Shown piece after piece: positions 18,331 to 28,946 of a stretch of DNA of 64,000 bases. The position numbers were made by a program, and so were the translations under genes. The DNA comes from Candidatus Sulfurimonas baltica (GTDB lineage Bacteria > Campylobacterota > Campylobacteria > Campylobacterales > Sulfurimonadaceae): the NCBI RefSeq assembly GCF_015265455.1, contig NZ_CP054492.1:558001-622000 (forward strand), written 5' to 3'. How positions within the stretch are numbered: position 1 is the first letter of the stretch; each line of letters starts with the position of its first letter. Under the pieces are notes generated by a model. The model saw only the letters and a list, made by a program, of their open reading frames with translations, was not told where the DNA came from and searched no databases.

Positions 18331-18586
18331 AAATAGCGACGCATTTGCTGCGTTGCTTCAGTCGTCAGATACTTAAGTATCCTTCCTTCATCAGCCCTTG
18401 CAAATGCATCACTCTTTTAATTTTAAATTTTTGAATACTTAGGCAACTAGACCCTGAATTAAATTCAGGGTGACGTAGGTATCGTGATTGCGAAGATGTG
18501 TTGTCATTGCGAAGAGTGTCGTCATTGCGAAGAGTGTCGTCATTCCAAACTTGATTTGGAATCTCATTTATTTTTATAGAGTTCAA
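18331..18586. repeat. Intergenic cluster of palindromic repeats (copy A of a dispersed modular element)
   Basis: Several palindromes sit in this gap: a GCGACGCA...TGCGTTGC pair (about 18334-18355), GATACTTAAGTATC (18368-18381), CCCTGAATT-A-AATTCAGGG (18452-18470), and ATTCCAAA-CTTGA-TTTGGAAT (18542-18562). Between the last two are two tandem copies of GTCATTGCGAAGAGTGTC (18503-18538) and a degenerate third. The last two palindromes recur at about 39390-39510, 42425-42523 and 45318-45338. No credible gene lies here. Confidence 0.8.
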
Positions 18587-18610
18587 TTGTCTCTACATGT
18601 AGAACTAAAG

Positions 18611-19117
18611 TTACAGTATATTCTGAAGCTCTAGCCATCCCTGCCAAATAACAGCACTTAAAATACCTGCTACAAAACCGGCGACTATATCATCACCCAT
18701 AACACCGATACCACCTTTAGCTTCACGGTCTATTCTGCCTATAATAGATGGTTTTACTATATCAAAATATCTGAAAAGCAAAAATGATAGTAGACTCTGT
18801 ACTAAAAAACCATTTTGTAAATCACTTACTTCGTTTAATCCAATACTGATTGCAGGCGCAACACTTAGTGCAAACCACATCCCAGCTAATTCATCTATTA
18901 CAATACGTTTATCGTCGTGTATTGCACTTTTAGCTTCGTATTTGTTTATCTCTTTTATTGCGATTATACTGATAAGAACAGTAGCCAGAAACAGAGTTTG
19001 TGCACTAAAGTAGATAAGTATAAGCATTCCTATAGGTAATGCCACTAAAGTTCCAACAGTTCCTGGGGCTTTTGGAGCAAGCCCGCTATATCCTAAAGTT
19101 ATAAAAAACCAATTCAT
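18611..19117 (-). CDS. pgpA: Phosphatidylglycerophosphatase A
   Basis: This 168-residue inner-membrane enzyme dephosphorylates phosphatidylglycerol phosphate in phospholipid synthesis. The PgpA signatures are present: GLAPKAPGTVGTLVALP near the N-terminus, DDKRIVIDELAGMW in the middle, and RYFDIVKPSIIGRIDR followed by GIGVMGDDIVAGFVAG near the end, which hold the conserved acidic residues. Three or four hydrophobic helices are visible. It is the last gene of a minus-strand run ispDF, regulator, sat, pgpA and starts 7 bp after sat. Confidence 0.93.
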   Translation of the reverse strand: MNWFFITLGYSGLAPKAPGTVGTLVALPIGMLILIYFSAQTLFLATVLISIIAIKEINKYEAKSAIHDDKRIVIDELAGMWFALSVAPAISIGLNEVSDLQNGFLVQSLLSFLLFRYFDIVKPSIIGRIDREAKGGIGVMGDDIVAGFVAGILSAVIWQGWLELQNIL

Positions 19118-19124
19118 ATTTATC

Positions 19125-20315
19125 CTATGTAAGCGAGGTTGTTTGATAGAGTTTCATCAGCTCTAAATAAAAATCTTTTTCGGTGTGCTCTTCCAAAAGA
19201 CCAGCAACCGGAAGTAGGGCATAGTATAGTTTCTCTAAGTTTTTAAATCTGTTTGGGAACAATCTTGAGAGGATAAATGCTGAAATCTCTTTTCTAATAA
19301 GTATTGTAGGCGGTAAAATACCAAGTTCTAAAAGTTCTAAAATTGAGTCAGCATGATAAGATATCTGATGATGCTGTCCGTGAGGACATGTGTTTTTGCT
19401 AACAAGAGTCGTACATTTATCACAATAAACATACTCACTTGCAACTGTGATTTCAATATCAATACCAATAACTTTATCAATTATTGACTTGTTGGAATTA
19501 CAGTCTGAAAACATACCAAGTCCAGCATGGTTTCTGCCTATTGTAAGTCTATCACAGCCGTAGTTTTTTGCTACAATAGCATCAATTATTATCTCATTAT
19601 AGCCGGCAAATATATAACTATTTTCTAGAGCAACTATAACAACATGGTTTTTAGTTAAAAAATTATTGATAAAAAACTCTAAAGACTCTTTTCTGATATC
19701 ATAACTTAAATTTGACTCATTATATGGTTTTAGTAAAAATATAACAAGCAAGTCAGTATTGTCCAATGCTTGTCTAATAAGTCTTTCATGGGCACGGTGA
19801 AGAGGATTTGCCGCCATTACAAGGGCTGTTGTATGTTTAGCCTCTATCTGCTTTTTAGCTTTTTCAATAATTTGTTTGTTTTTGTTCCTTGATTTGTTAG
19901 CTAGTTGATACTCACCGCTTACTGCCAAAGAGCCTAGTCTTTTTATTGTAGCCATTACTCCGGGATGTTTAATGTCATCAGTTCCATATATATGTTTTAT
20001 TCTATCACTTGGATCAACATAAAACACTTCATCAACTATCAAAGTAGCAAAAAGTTTGTCATCAAAAAGAATGTCTATCTCTTCACCTGCATGTAGTGAT
20101 TTTAAGACCTCTTCATTTATTTTTCCAGAAGGGGCAAGTATAAAAGGAAAAGGAAAGGACTTTCCATCTATAAGACACGTTCTTAGAACTTCTTTGCACT
20201 CAGAAGCGTTCATTAAAGATGTAGCTGGAGAGAGTAGCCCATCTTTTAAAAGTTCTAGCGCGGAGGCTGCTTCACTATCTATTAGAAGAGTTTTATTTTT
20301 TCTTAATGATGTCAT
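19125..20315 (-). CDS. sat: Sulfate adenylyltransferase (ATP sulfurylase), divergent
   Basis: This 396-residue protein has the homo-oligomeric ATP sulfurylase layout: a PUA-like N-terminal domain, YGTDDIKHPGVMATIKRLG, the HxxH nucleotide motif in NPLHRAHE (about 171-178), GRNHAGLGMF, and VYCDKC...CPHG. The enzyme makes or consumes APS from sulfate and ATP. Two normally conserved blocks are altered: QTRNP reads MAANP, losing the sulfate-binding arginine, and ISGTxxR reads ISYHADS. Activity is therefore uncertain. It overlaps the end of the upstream regulator gene by 23 bp and precedes pgpA, so it is not in a dissimilatory or assimilatory sulfate cluster. Confidence 0.8.
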   Translation of the reverse strand: MTSLRKNKTLLIDSEAASALELLKDGLLSPATSLMNASECKEVLRTCLIDGKSFPFPFILAPSGKINEEVLKSLHAGEEIDILFDDKLFATLIVDEVFYVDPSDRIKHIYGTDDIKHPGVMATIKRLGSLAVSGEYQLANKSRNKNKQIIEKAKKQIEAKHTTALVMAANPLHRAHERLIRQALDNTDLLVIFLLKPYNESNLSYDIRKESLEFFINNFLTKNHVVIVALENSYIFAGYNEIIIDAIVAKNYGCDRLTIGRNHAGLGMFSDCNSNKSIIDKVIGIDIEITVASEYVYCDKCTTLVSKNTCPHGQHHQISYHADSILELLELGILPPTILIRKEISAFILSRLFPNRFKNLEKLYYALLPVAGLLEEHTEKDFYLELMKLYQTTSLT

Positions 20316-21180
20316 ATTTTTTTCTTTTTTCCCATAAACTTTTACGACTTATACCTAGTTTTTTTGACAATTCAGTATCTGGAAATTTATGCTGATTGTT
20401 TAAAACAATAAACTTAACATACTCTTCAATAGGCAGTATTTCACCTTGATCGAAAATATTGTTTTCACTCTTTATCTCTAGAACTTTTAAATCTTCATCC
20501 TCTATTTTGTCTGTGGAGGATATTATTATCTTTTTACCTTCAATAAGTTTGTAAAAAGCTTTTCTATCACTCTTCTTTATAGCTTGAAAATCTATTACGT
20601 ATGTTAAGGTATTCTCTGTAATTGATTCAATTTCATCCATGGCTTTTGGATCAGTTAGAGTTATAAAGTGCATTGGTAGACTTTTATATTTTGAATACTT
20701 AAATGCAAAAGAGTCTGCAATTTTTTGGTAGGATGAAGATACGAAAAGAGGAAGCTCTAGGTTGTCAAATTTATACTCTTCATTTAATGTCAAGAAAGAG
20801 TGAGTTAAATACTTTTCATATGACTTATTTTCTTTTTTTAACTTTTCATAGTCTTGATAGTGATTTATCTTTCTAATTAACTCTTCAATCATAAATGGTT
20901 TTAAAATATAATCTTTTGCTCCAGCTGACAGGGGTTTAGAAACCGTGTCGTTGCTGATATAGGAAACCATTAAAATAATAATGGAGTTCTTAAATGTTTC
21001 AATAACTGGGTTGAAGTCTTGACCATTGATGTTTGTAGAGAGTAAAACAACATCATAGTTATTACTTTTAATTGCATCTCTTGTTGATGTGCACATTTCA
21101 CACACATGCCCAAGCTCACTTAATTTTGTTGCGATACTTTGTGCTAAATAAACTTCGTTCTCTATTATTAGTATTTTCAT
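20293..21180 (-). CDS. Response-regulator-like protein with Fis-type HTH; phosphoacceptor aspartate missing
   Basis: This 295-residue protein has an N-terminal receiver fold (about 1-115): an acidic pair in IIENEVYLA, the conserved lysine in YILKPF, but LLSTNING where the phosphoacceptor aspartate (LLDxNxP) should be. The middle (about 125-240) has the length of part of an NtrC AAA+ domain but no Walker or GAFTGA motifs. The C-terminus has a Fis-like helix-turn-helix (DTELSKKLGISRKSLWEKRKKY). It looks like a degenerate NtrC-type regulator that cannot drive sigma-54 and may not be phosphorylated. It is 3 bp downstream of ispDF and overlaps sat. No histidine kinase is adjacent. Confidence 0.75.
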   Translation of the reverse strand: MKILIIENEVYLAQSIATKLSELGHVCEMCTSTRDAIKSNNYDVVLLSTNINGQDFNPVIETFKNSIIILMVSYISNDTVSKPLSAGAKDYILKPFMIEELIRKINHYQDYEKLKKENKSYEKYLTHSFLTLNEEYKFDNLELPLFVSSSYQKIADSFAFKYSKYKSLPMHFITLTDPKAMDEIESITENTLTYVIDFQAIKKSDRKAFYKLIEGKKIIISSTDKIEDEDLKVLEIKSENNIFDQGEILPIEEYVKFIVLNNQHKFPDTELSKKLGISRKSLWEKRKKYDIIKKK

Positions 21181-21183
21181 TCT

Positions 21184-22305
21184 TTAAATTTTTGTCCAAT
21201 CAAAATATTTTAAATTTGCATTTGCTATAGCTCCAACACCTTCGCCTCTGCCTATAAAGCCAAGCTTTTCAGTTGTTGTCGCCTTTATATTTACTCTACT
21301 TGGTTCTATATTCAATATAGAGCTAAGTATTTTTCTCATAGCCAGTTTGTAATTGCCAATCTTAGGTTTTTCAGCAGCTATTGTTAAATCTACGTTTACA
21401 ATAACAAAACCAAAATTATATATCTTAGCAACAACTCTTTTTAATAACTCTTTAGAATCAATACCTTTATACATCTCATCGCTGTCTGGAAACATCATAC
21501 CAATATCTCCCATCCCAGCGGCGCCCAAGAGAGCATCTATAAGCGCATGAATTGCCACATCTCCATCACTATGAGCTTTGAACCCATACTCGGAGTCTAT
21601 CTTTACGCCGCCTAGATACATGTTCCCTTTATTGTCGAAAGCATGAACATCAAAGCCAGTCCCACTTAGAGTGTCCTCTGATGGCGCTGCAAGACAACTT
21701 AGCTCTTTTAGGTCTTGAAGATGAGTTAGCTTATGGGCATTAACATCACCGAGGATAAACTCTCTAGAGCCGCCATTCGCAACTATAGCGCTACTCTCAT
21801 CTGTAAACTCCTGTGGCTGTTTAAGTGCATTTTTAAGAGCTGAAGTAAGTGAAAGCTGCGGAGTCTGTACTCTTTTAACTTTATCTCTGTCTATAGTTTT
21901 ATCTTCATAAACTATAGTGTCATTAACTGGAAGATAAGGGACTATGCAGTCACTATCGCCAATGTGAGATATAATTTGTTCCAAAAACTCTTTACTGATG
22001 CATGACCTTGCTATATCGCTGACAAGAACATATTCTGTTGTAACTTCGCAAAGAGAATTTTGTAGAGACTCTCCTCTGGTTGATCCACCCTCTACAAATG
22101 TAAAGTCTGAGTAGTTCTTCATAAACTCAATATCTTCTTTTGAAGAAGTTATGATTATTTTGTCAAACTGTTTAGTATCTTCACACTTATCAGCTACAAA
22201 TTGCCACAAAGGTTTATGGTCAACTCTAAGCCATTGCTTTTTAACATCAAGTTCAAAGCGTGTAGAACTACCAGCTGCAAGTAATATAAGCGTTAAGTTG
22301 GGCAA
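21184..22305 (-). CDS. ispDF: Bifunctional IspD/IspF (MEP isoprenoid pathway)
   Basis: This 373-residue fusion carries two steps of the methylerythritol phosphate pathway. IspD (about 1-205) is the cytidylyltransferase, with LILLAAGSSTRFELDVKKQW and VSDIARSCIS. IspF (about 215-373) makes the cyclic diphosphate, with GTGFDVHAF, LGGVKIDSEYGFKAHSDGDV (metal-binding Asp and His), GMMFPDSD and ATTTEKLGFIGRGEG. The fusion is the normal form in Campylobacterota and alphaproteobacteria. It is the first gene of the minus-strand run and is divergent from thiC, with 191 bp between. Confidence 0.95.
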   Translation of the reverse strand: MPNLTLILLAAGSSTRFELDVKKQWLRVDHKPLWQFVADKCEDTKQFDKIIITSSKEDIEFMKNYSDFTFVEGGSTRGESLQNSLCEVTTEYVLVSDIARSCISKEFLEQIISHIGDSDCIVPYLPVNDTIVYEDKTIDRDKVKRVQTPQLSLTSALKNALKQPQEFTDESSAIVANGGSREFILGDVNAHKLTHLQDLKELSCLAAPSEDTLSGTGFDVHAFDNKGNMYLGGVKIDSEYGFKAHSDGDVAIHALIDALLGAAGMGDIGMMFPDSDEMYKGIDSKELLKRVVAKIYNFGFVIVNVDLTIAAEKPKIGNYKLAMRKILSSILNIEPSRVNIKATTTEKLGFIGRGEGVGAIANANLKYFDWTKI

Positions 22306-23897
<1,592 letters not shown>

Positions 23898-23988
23898 AAA
23901 AATTAATTAATTTAAATGGGACTATTTTTGTCTTATTTAGATGTGCTATAGTTCTAAAATTATGAAATAAATTAAAGGAAAAAATATA

Positions 23989-25095
23989 ATGACTAGTGAA
24001 ATTGTGAATTCAGCACTATCAAAAGTTTTGTATCCAGGGTTTACCAAGGATATTGTAACTTTTGGTTTTGTTAATAGTATTGAGATAAACGGAAATGACG
24101 TAAGTTTTACAGTAGATATAACATCAAGCGCTCCAGAAGTTGCAAACCAGATAAAAGACGATGCAACAGAGGAGCTTAAAGCAGTAGGTGCAGGAAATAT
24201 TACTATAAATATTAAATCTCCAAAAATGCCTGAAGCGCCAAAGCCAAAAAGTAAAAATTTAGCTCCACATATTAAAAACTTCTTAATGGTTAGTTCTGGA
24301 AAGGGCGGCGTTGGAAAATCTACTACATCTGTAAATATTGCTATTGCTCTTGCAGCACAAGGTAAAAAAGTGGGTATCTTAGATGCTGATATATACGGGC
24401 CAAATATTCCTCGTATGTTAGGGGTTTCAAATATTAAACCAGAAGTTACAGGAAACAAAGTTCTTCCTATTAAGGCCTACGGGATTGAGATGATGTCTAT
24501 GGGATCACTTATGGAAGATGGCCAGTCATTAATGTGGCGTGGTGCTATGATTATGAAAGCAATAGAGCAATTCTTAAGAGATATTCTTTGGAGTGAGCTT
24601 GATGTGCTAGTTATTGATATGCCTCCTGGAACTGGTGATGCACAACTTACTTTAGCTCAAAGTGTGCCAGTAACAGCCGGTCTTACCGTAACAACGCCTC
24701 AGTCTGTTTCTCTTGATGACTCTCGTCGTTCATTAGACATGTTTAGAAAATTAAATATCCCTATAGCAGGAATTATTGAAAATATGAGTGGCTTTATAGC
24801 TCCAGATACTGGTGTTGAGTATGATATCTTTGGCAAAGGAACTTCTGGGCCAATGGCTGAAGAGTTTAATACTAAGATTATTGCAGAGATTCCAATTGAG
24901 CCTAGTATTAGAACTGGTGGAGATGAAGGTAAACCAATTACTTTTGTCAATCCAACTTCAGAGAGTGCAAAACGTTATATGGCTGCCGCTGAGTCTATTT
25001 GGGCTACTATTGAAGCTGTTAATGCAAATGGTGGTGCTAGCAACGAGAGCGTTCAGCCGACTACACCTCCTGGTGTATCTGCTTGTAGTATGTAA
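23989..25095 (+). CDS. mrp: Mrp/ApbC-type iron-sulfur cluster carrier ATPase
   Basis: This 368-residue cytoplasmic P-loop protein carries and transfers Fe-S clusters. It has an N-terminal MIP18/DUF59-type domain (about 1-85), a proline-rich linker, then the deviant Walker A SSGKGGVGKSTTSVN (about 102-116), DADIYGPNIPRMLG, and VIDMPPGTGDAQLTLAQ. The CxxC seen in many carriers is not evident; only one cysteine occurs near the C-terminus. The start has TTAAAGGAAA upstream. It ends at a strong terminator. Being next to thiC, a 4Fe-4S enzyme, fits the classic ApbC link to thiamine synthesis. Confidence 0.93.
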   Translation: MTSEIVNSALSKVLYPGFTKDIVTFGFVNSIEINGNDVSFTVDITSSAPEVANQIKDDATEELKAVGAGNITINIKSPKMPEAPKPKSKNLAPHIKNFLMVSSGKGGVGKSTTSVNIAIALAAQGKKVGILDADIYGPNIPRMLGVSNIKPEVTGNKVLPIKAYGIEMMSMGSLMEDGQSLMWRGAMIMKAIEQFLRDILWSELDVLVIDMPPGTGDAQLTLAQSVPVTAGLTVTTPQSVSLDDSRRSLDMFRKLNIPIAGIIENMSGFIAPDTGVEYDIFGKGTSGPMAEEFNTKIIAEIPIEPSIRTGGDEGKPITFVNPTSESAKRYMAAAESIWATIEAVNANGGASNESVQPTTPPGVSACSM

Positions 25096-25117
25096 AAAAT
25101 AAATAAGCACAGAGACT

Positions 25118-25148
25118 AAAGGAAGTGAATAAGTTCACTTCCTTTTTT
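25118..25148 (+). terminator. Intrinsic terminator after mrp
   Basis: A perfect 12-bp stem (25118-25129 with 25134-25145, loop TAAG) runs into a six-T tail. It lies 23 bp after the mrp stop codon and is a textbook Rho-independent terminator. Confidence 0.92.
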
Positions 25149-25180
25149 AACGTTCGTCTTGTTCTACCCTTGACTTAATT

Positions 25181-27064
25181 TTAATAAAACTTCTCGTCAT
25201 TCTCATTCATCTCATTCATTTCATCTTGGTATTCAACTATTTTGTTTCGGCCTGTATTTTTTGCTTTATATAAAGCTATATCAGCAAACTTAATACATTT
25301 CCATATAGTGTCACCGTCAGTAGGCAGCTTAGCAATACCAATACTTATAGTTTTCTTTAGCTTTTCGTTATTTACGTCAAATGATAGGGCAGAAAAATTT
25401 GAGTGTATTTTCTCAGCAACAGCCAATGTGCCTTCCGCAGTGGAATTTTGAAGCATTACCACAAACTCTTCACCACCATAACGTATAGCTAAATCTGCCT
25501 CGCGAATAGACTCTTTTAATACTTTTGAAAGAGCGACAATTACCATATCTCCTACATCGTGTCCATACTCATCATTAACCATTTTGAAGAAGTCAATATC
25601 AATCATCATAACACTGTATGTATGTTGGTTTCTTTCAGCCTGACTCATAAGCTTATCTATAAACTCTTCTAAAAATCTTCTGTTATATAGTCCAGTCATT
25701 CCATCACGAAGAGATGTGTCTCTTAGTTTTTCCATTAAGATTTGACTCTCTATAACAGGCTTAGCAGCTTCAAGATAGTGTTTAATACTTGATACGTGAG
25801 TTTTCATCTTTTCTACTTCATCTATATTGTCTGATGTCATTGAAACTACAAGTGAGATATCATGGTTAATAGTAAAAGGTATACAAACATAGTGAATATT
25901 GCTATTTACACATGCCTGACAAAGGTTTGGAAACTCTGTAGATATTGTTACACTATTTGTTCTGAATGCTCTACATACTGATGAGTCATTATTTTTTCTG
26001 TTAAAGCAAATGCTCTCATCACCCTCTGTTGTAAATACTAAACATCTCTCTGATGTTACATTATTTATTTCGAAAAATGCAAAATGCCCTACATGATATT
26101 TTAGTTTTATAATATCAACAAGCCTTGTATATACATCTTCTTTTGATGCATCAAGCTCAATAGTCTTTTTAAATTTATAAATATCTGATAGCTCGTTTAT
26201 GATAGTCTTAGCTTCATGAAGTGGATCACCGCTTGATATGCTGCCGCTTGAAACACTCCCTTGAGGTATAAAGGTTGCAAGGTTGTATTTAATATTTCCA
26301 AAAGTTTCTTGCATCTTACCAAAGAGTGAATTCATCCTATCTACAATATTTTTTGCATCACCACCTATGCTCGTGGTAAAATTATGTGTAAAATCTCCGC
26401 TGTATGCTTTTTTAATTCCTGCTTGGAGATTTGTAAAAAGTTTTGTATAAGGTGTTACATAGTGTCTAATTAAAAATAGTGCTATTGTTAAAAATATCAA
26501 ATTAATTGCAAATATTTTTAACATAGTTAGAAGACCGCTTGTTCTTAAATCACTAACATCGAACTCCATACTAATTGCACCAAGGGTGTCGCCAAACTTA
26601 ACTTCATGACAGTTAAGACAGTTGTCCTGAACACCAGTGCTAGTTGCATTATAAGGGATAGTTACTCTTAGAGTAATCTGATCGGTATGTTCTATGATTT
26701 TTCGTACCATTTTACCGGTTCTTAAAACTTCTTTATCTATATCATCTCTAATAGTTTCATTGACAAATCCACTGCCATACTGCTTCTTTACATTCTCGCT
26801 TCTAAGTAGCCATAATGATTTGATCTTATCATTATTTGATATTTGGTCTAAGAAATACTGTCTTTGAGGCATTATCCCATTTACCATGTGAGCCGTAAGC
26901 CCATCTCTAACAATATTTGCAGTCAAGTTCGACTTCTCAATTGCACCCTTAAGGCTATAGCTTCTAAAGTTTAGTGCTACATTGATAATTGTCGCTGTCA
27001 TTAGAGCAAGTAGCATAAGAGCTACTATTATAAGAAGTTTAGTCTTTGCGGTCATATAAATCAC
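25181..27064 (-). CDS. Membrane diguanylate cyclase with periplasmic haem-c-type CxxCH motif
   Basis: This 627-residue signalling protein has TM1 (about 10-27), a periplasmic sensor (about 30-175) of the DUF3365/Tll0287-like type with DNCLNCHEV, a c-type haem attachment site, then TM2 (about 180-200) and a HAMP-like region. A GAF-like middle domain (about 305-430) contains a cysteine-rich patch (CFNRKN, VCRAF, LCQAC). The C-terminal GGDEF domain has DGMTGLYNRRFLEEF and the intact active site YGGEEF, so it should make cyclic di-GMP. Redox state or a gas ligand at the haem is a likely input. An RxxD inhibitory site is not obvious. Transcribed alone. Confidence 0.9.
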   Translation of the reverse strand: MIYMTAKTKLLIIVALMLLALMTATIINVALNFRSYSLKGAIEKSNLTANIVRDGLTAHMVNGIMPQRQYFLDQISNNDKIKSLWLLRSENVKKQYGSGFVNETIRDDIDKEVLRTGKMVRKIIEHTDQITLRVTIPYNATSTGVQDNCLNCHEVKFGDTLGAISMEFDVSDLRTSGLLTMLKIFAINLIFLTIALFLIRHYVTPYTKLFTNLQAGIKKAYSGDFTHNFTTSIGGDAKNIVDRMNSLFGKMQETFGNIKYNLATFIPQGSVSSGSISSGDPLHEAKTIINELSDIYKFKKTIELDASKEDVYTRLVDIIKLKYHVGHFAFFEINNVTSERCLVFTTEGDESICFNRKNNDSSVCRAFRTNSVTISTEFPNLCQACVNSNIHYVCIPFTINHDISLVVSMTSDNIDEVEKMKTHVSSIKHYLEAAKPVIESQILMEKLRDTSLRDGMTGLYNRRFLEEFIDKLMSQAERNQHTYSVMMIDIDFFKMVNDEYGHDVGDMVIVALSKVLKESIREADLAIRYGGEEFVVMLQNSTAEGTLAVAEKIHSNFSALSFDVNNEKLKKTISIGIAKLPTDGDTIWKCIKFADIALYKAKNTGRNKIVEYQDEMNEMNENDEKFY

Positions 27065-27131
27065 TTTTAGTAGAGTTTATTTTTTATATACTACCTAAGT
27101 GTATATAAATTTAATATGAAATTTTAATTAT

Positions 27132-28946
27132 TTATTCAACTGTAACACTTTTTGCTAAATTTCTTGGCATATCAACATCATTTCCAAGTCGTATAGATAT
27201 CTCAAGTGAGAGAAGTTGTACAACTATCATCATCTCAAAAAACTCCAACATATAGTCTTTACATGTAGAGATTTTAATGAAATCATCAGCTTTATCAAAC
27301 TCTTTCGAGCTTATAGCACAAATAGTAGAGTCTCTTGCACTAAGCTCCTCTACGTTACTTTTAGATTTTTCATAGTGAAGATGCTCTGGAAGCAGGGCAA
27401 TTGTAAATAGTTCTGGATCTGCTAGTGCTATTGGACCATGTTTCATCTCTCCAGAAGGATAACCCTCTGCGTGAAGATATGAAATCTCTTTAAGTTTGAG
27501 CGCACCCTCAAGGGCAAGAGGAAAAAATACGTCTCTGCCAATAAAGAAAAAGCCATGACCATGAAGATATCTTTTAGATAATCTTTTTATTCGCTCATGC
27601 ATATCATCTGTAACTTTAAGATGTGAAGGGACCTCTCTTAAAAGTTTTATCTGCCTTGATATCTCTTGTGTACTAAGAGAGTTTTTTAATTTTGCTATGT
27701 GCAGAGTTAACATCCAAAAGACAGTTACCTGAGTGGCAAAAGCTTTTGTAGAGGCAACACCTTTTTCTATTCCTGCTCTTGTTAATATAGTTGCATCTGC
27801 CAGCCTTACCATTGATGAGTTGTCAACATTGCAGATAACTAAAGTTTTTAGACCAGCTTTTTTTGCCATTTTAAGAGTCTCTAAAGTGTCAGCTGTCTCT
27901 CCACTTTGAGAAATTACAACAAAGAGAGTATCTTTAGTCATTATTGGCTCTCTATATCTAAACTCGCTCGCTATCTCTAGTGAAGTTTTTATTTTTGCAT
28001 AACGTTCAAAAAGGTACGATGCAGTCATTGCGGCATGGTATGAAGTTCCGCATGCACAAAGTTTTATCTCATTTATACCGTCAAAAAGGTTTTTATCAAT
28101 CTCATCAAATATAACCTCCTCATCGCTTAACCTTCCCATTAATGTGTCTGAAACTACACTTGTTTGTTCGTAAATCTCTTTTTCCATAAAAAATCGAAAA
28201 CCATCTTTTTGAGCTGATAATTTATTTTGTGAAAGTATAGAAAATATTGGTTCTCTCTTTGCTCCGTCTTTGTCAAAAATAGCAATCTCATCACATGATA
28301 CATACCCGTAATCACCATCTTCAAAGTAGTTTACCTCTGTACAGTGACCAATAAGAGGGGTGTCAGAAGAGGCGAAATATTTTTCATTCTCACTATTTTT
28401 TCCAACCAGCATAGGTGAGCCATGTTTTGCATAAAATATTGTATTTGGCTCAGATTTTGTCACAAGTAAAATAGCGTAAGCACCACTTAACTCGTTTATA
28501 GTTTTGGAAAAAGCTTCAAAAGCACTCTTTGATGATTTTAGATTTTTTTCAAATTGATGAACTATCACTTCTGTATCTGTTTGGCTTAAAAACTTTACAC
28601 CACTGCTTATAAGCTCTTTTTTTAGCTCAGCATAGTTCTCTATGATTCCATTGTGGACTACATAAGAGCTATCCCCAAGGTGTGGATGCGCATTTATCTC
28701 TGTTGGTTTTCCGTGAGTTGCCCATCTAGTATGGCCAATTCCCGCGGCAAGACCTTTTGTAGAGTAATTTTTAGTTTTTTCTTCCAGGTTTACTAGTTTT
28801 CCAACAGCTTTAAAGTTGGAAAAGTTTCCGTTTTCAAGAACTGCTATTCCAGCTGAATCATAACCGCGATACTCCAGCTCTTTAAGACCATCTAGTAAAA
28901 TTTCTTTTGTGTTCTTTTCCCCTAAGTATCCTACGATTCCACACAT
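27132..28946 (-). CDS. glmS: Glucosamine-fructose-6-phosphate aminotransferase
   Basis: This 604-residue enzyme makes glucosamine-6-phosphate from fructose-6-phosphate and glutamine, the entry to UDP-GlcNAc for peptidoglycan and the amino sugars of the locus downstream. The N-terminal glutaminase starts MCGIVGYLG, with Cys2 as nucleophile, and has GIGHTRWATHGKP. Two SIS domains follow (CGTSYHAAMTASYLFE, SQSGETADTLE), and the C-terminus ends PRNLAKSVTVE as usual. It starts one base before the end of glnD, so the two form an operon. No glmS ribozyme is expected or seen. Confidence 0.96.
   Translation of the reverse strand: MCGIVGYLGEKNTKEILLDGLKELEYRGYDSAGIAVLENGNFSNFKAVGKLVNLEEKTKNYSTKGLAAGIGHTRWATHGKPTEINAHPHLGDSSYVVHNGIIENYAELKKELISSGVKFLSQTDTEVIVHQFEKNLKSSKSAFEAFSKTINELSGAYAILLVTKSEPNTIFYAKHGSPMLVGKNSENEKYFASSDTPLIGHCTEVNYFEDGDYGYVSCDEIAIFDKDGAKREPIFSILSQNKLSAQKDGFRFFMEKEIYEQTSVVSDTLMGRLSDEEVIFDEIDKNLFDGINEIKLCACGTSYHAAMTASYLFERYAKIKTSLEIASEFRYREPIMTKDTLFVVISQSGETADTLETLKMAKKAGLKTLVICNVDNSSMVRLADATILTRAGIEKGVASTKAFATQVTVFWMLTLHIAKLKNSLSTQEISRQIKLLREVPSHLKVTDDMHERIKRLSKRYLHGHGFFFIGRDVFFPLALEGALKLKEISYLHAEGYPSGEMKHGPIALADPELFTIALLPEHLHYEKSKSNVEELSARDSTICAISSKEFDKADDFIKISTCKDYMLEFFEMMIVVQLLSLEISIRLGNDVDMPRNLAKSVTVE

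Noticed and set aside
18365-18586. 73-codon minus-strand reading frame with WNDDTLRNDD-type repeats
   Set aside because: It is simply the palindromic repeat cluster and tandem 18-bp units read in one frame; no ribosome site or family.
23946-24458. 170-codon open frame antisense to mrp
   Set aside because: Mrp is a clear family member with a good ribosome site on the other strand; the antisense frame has no recognisable domain.
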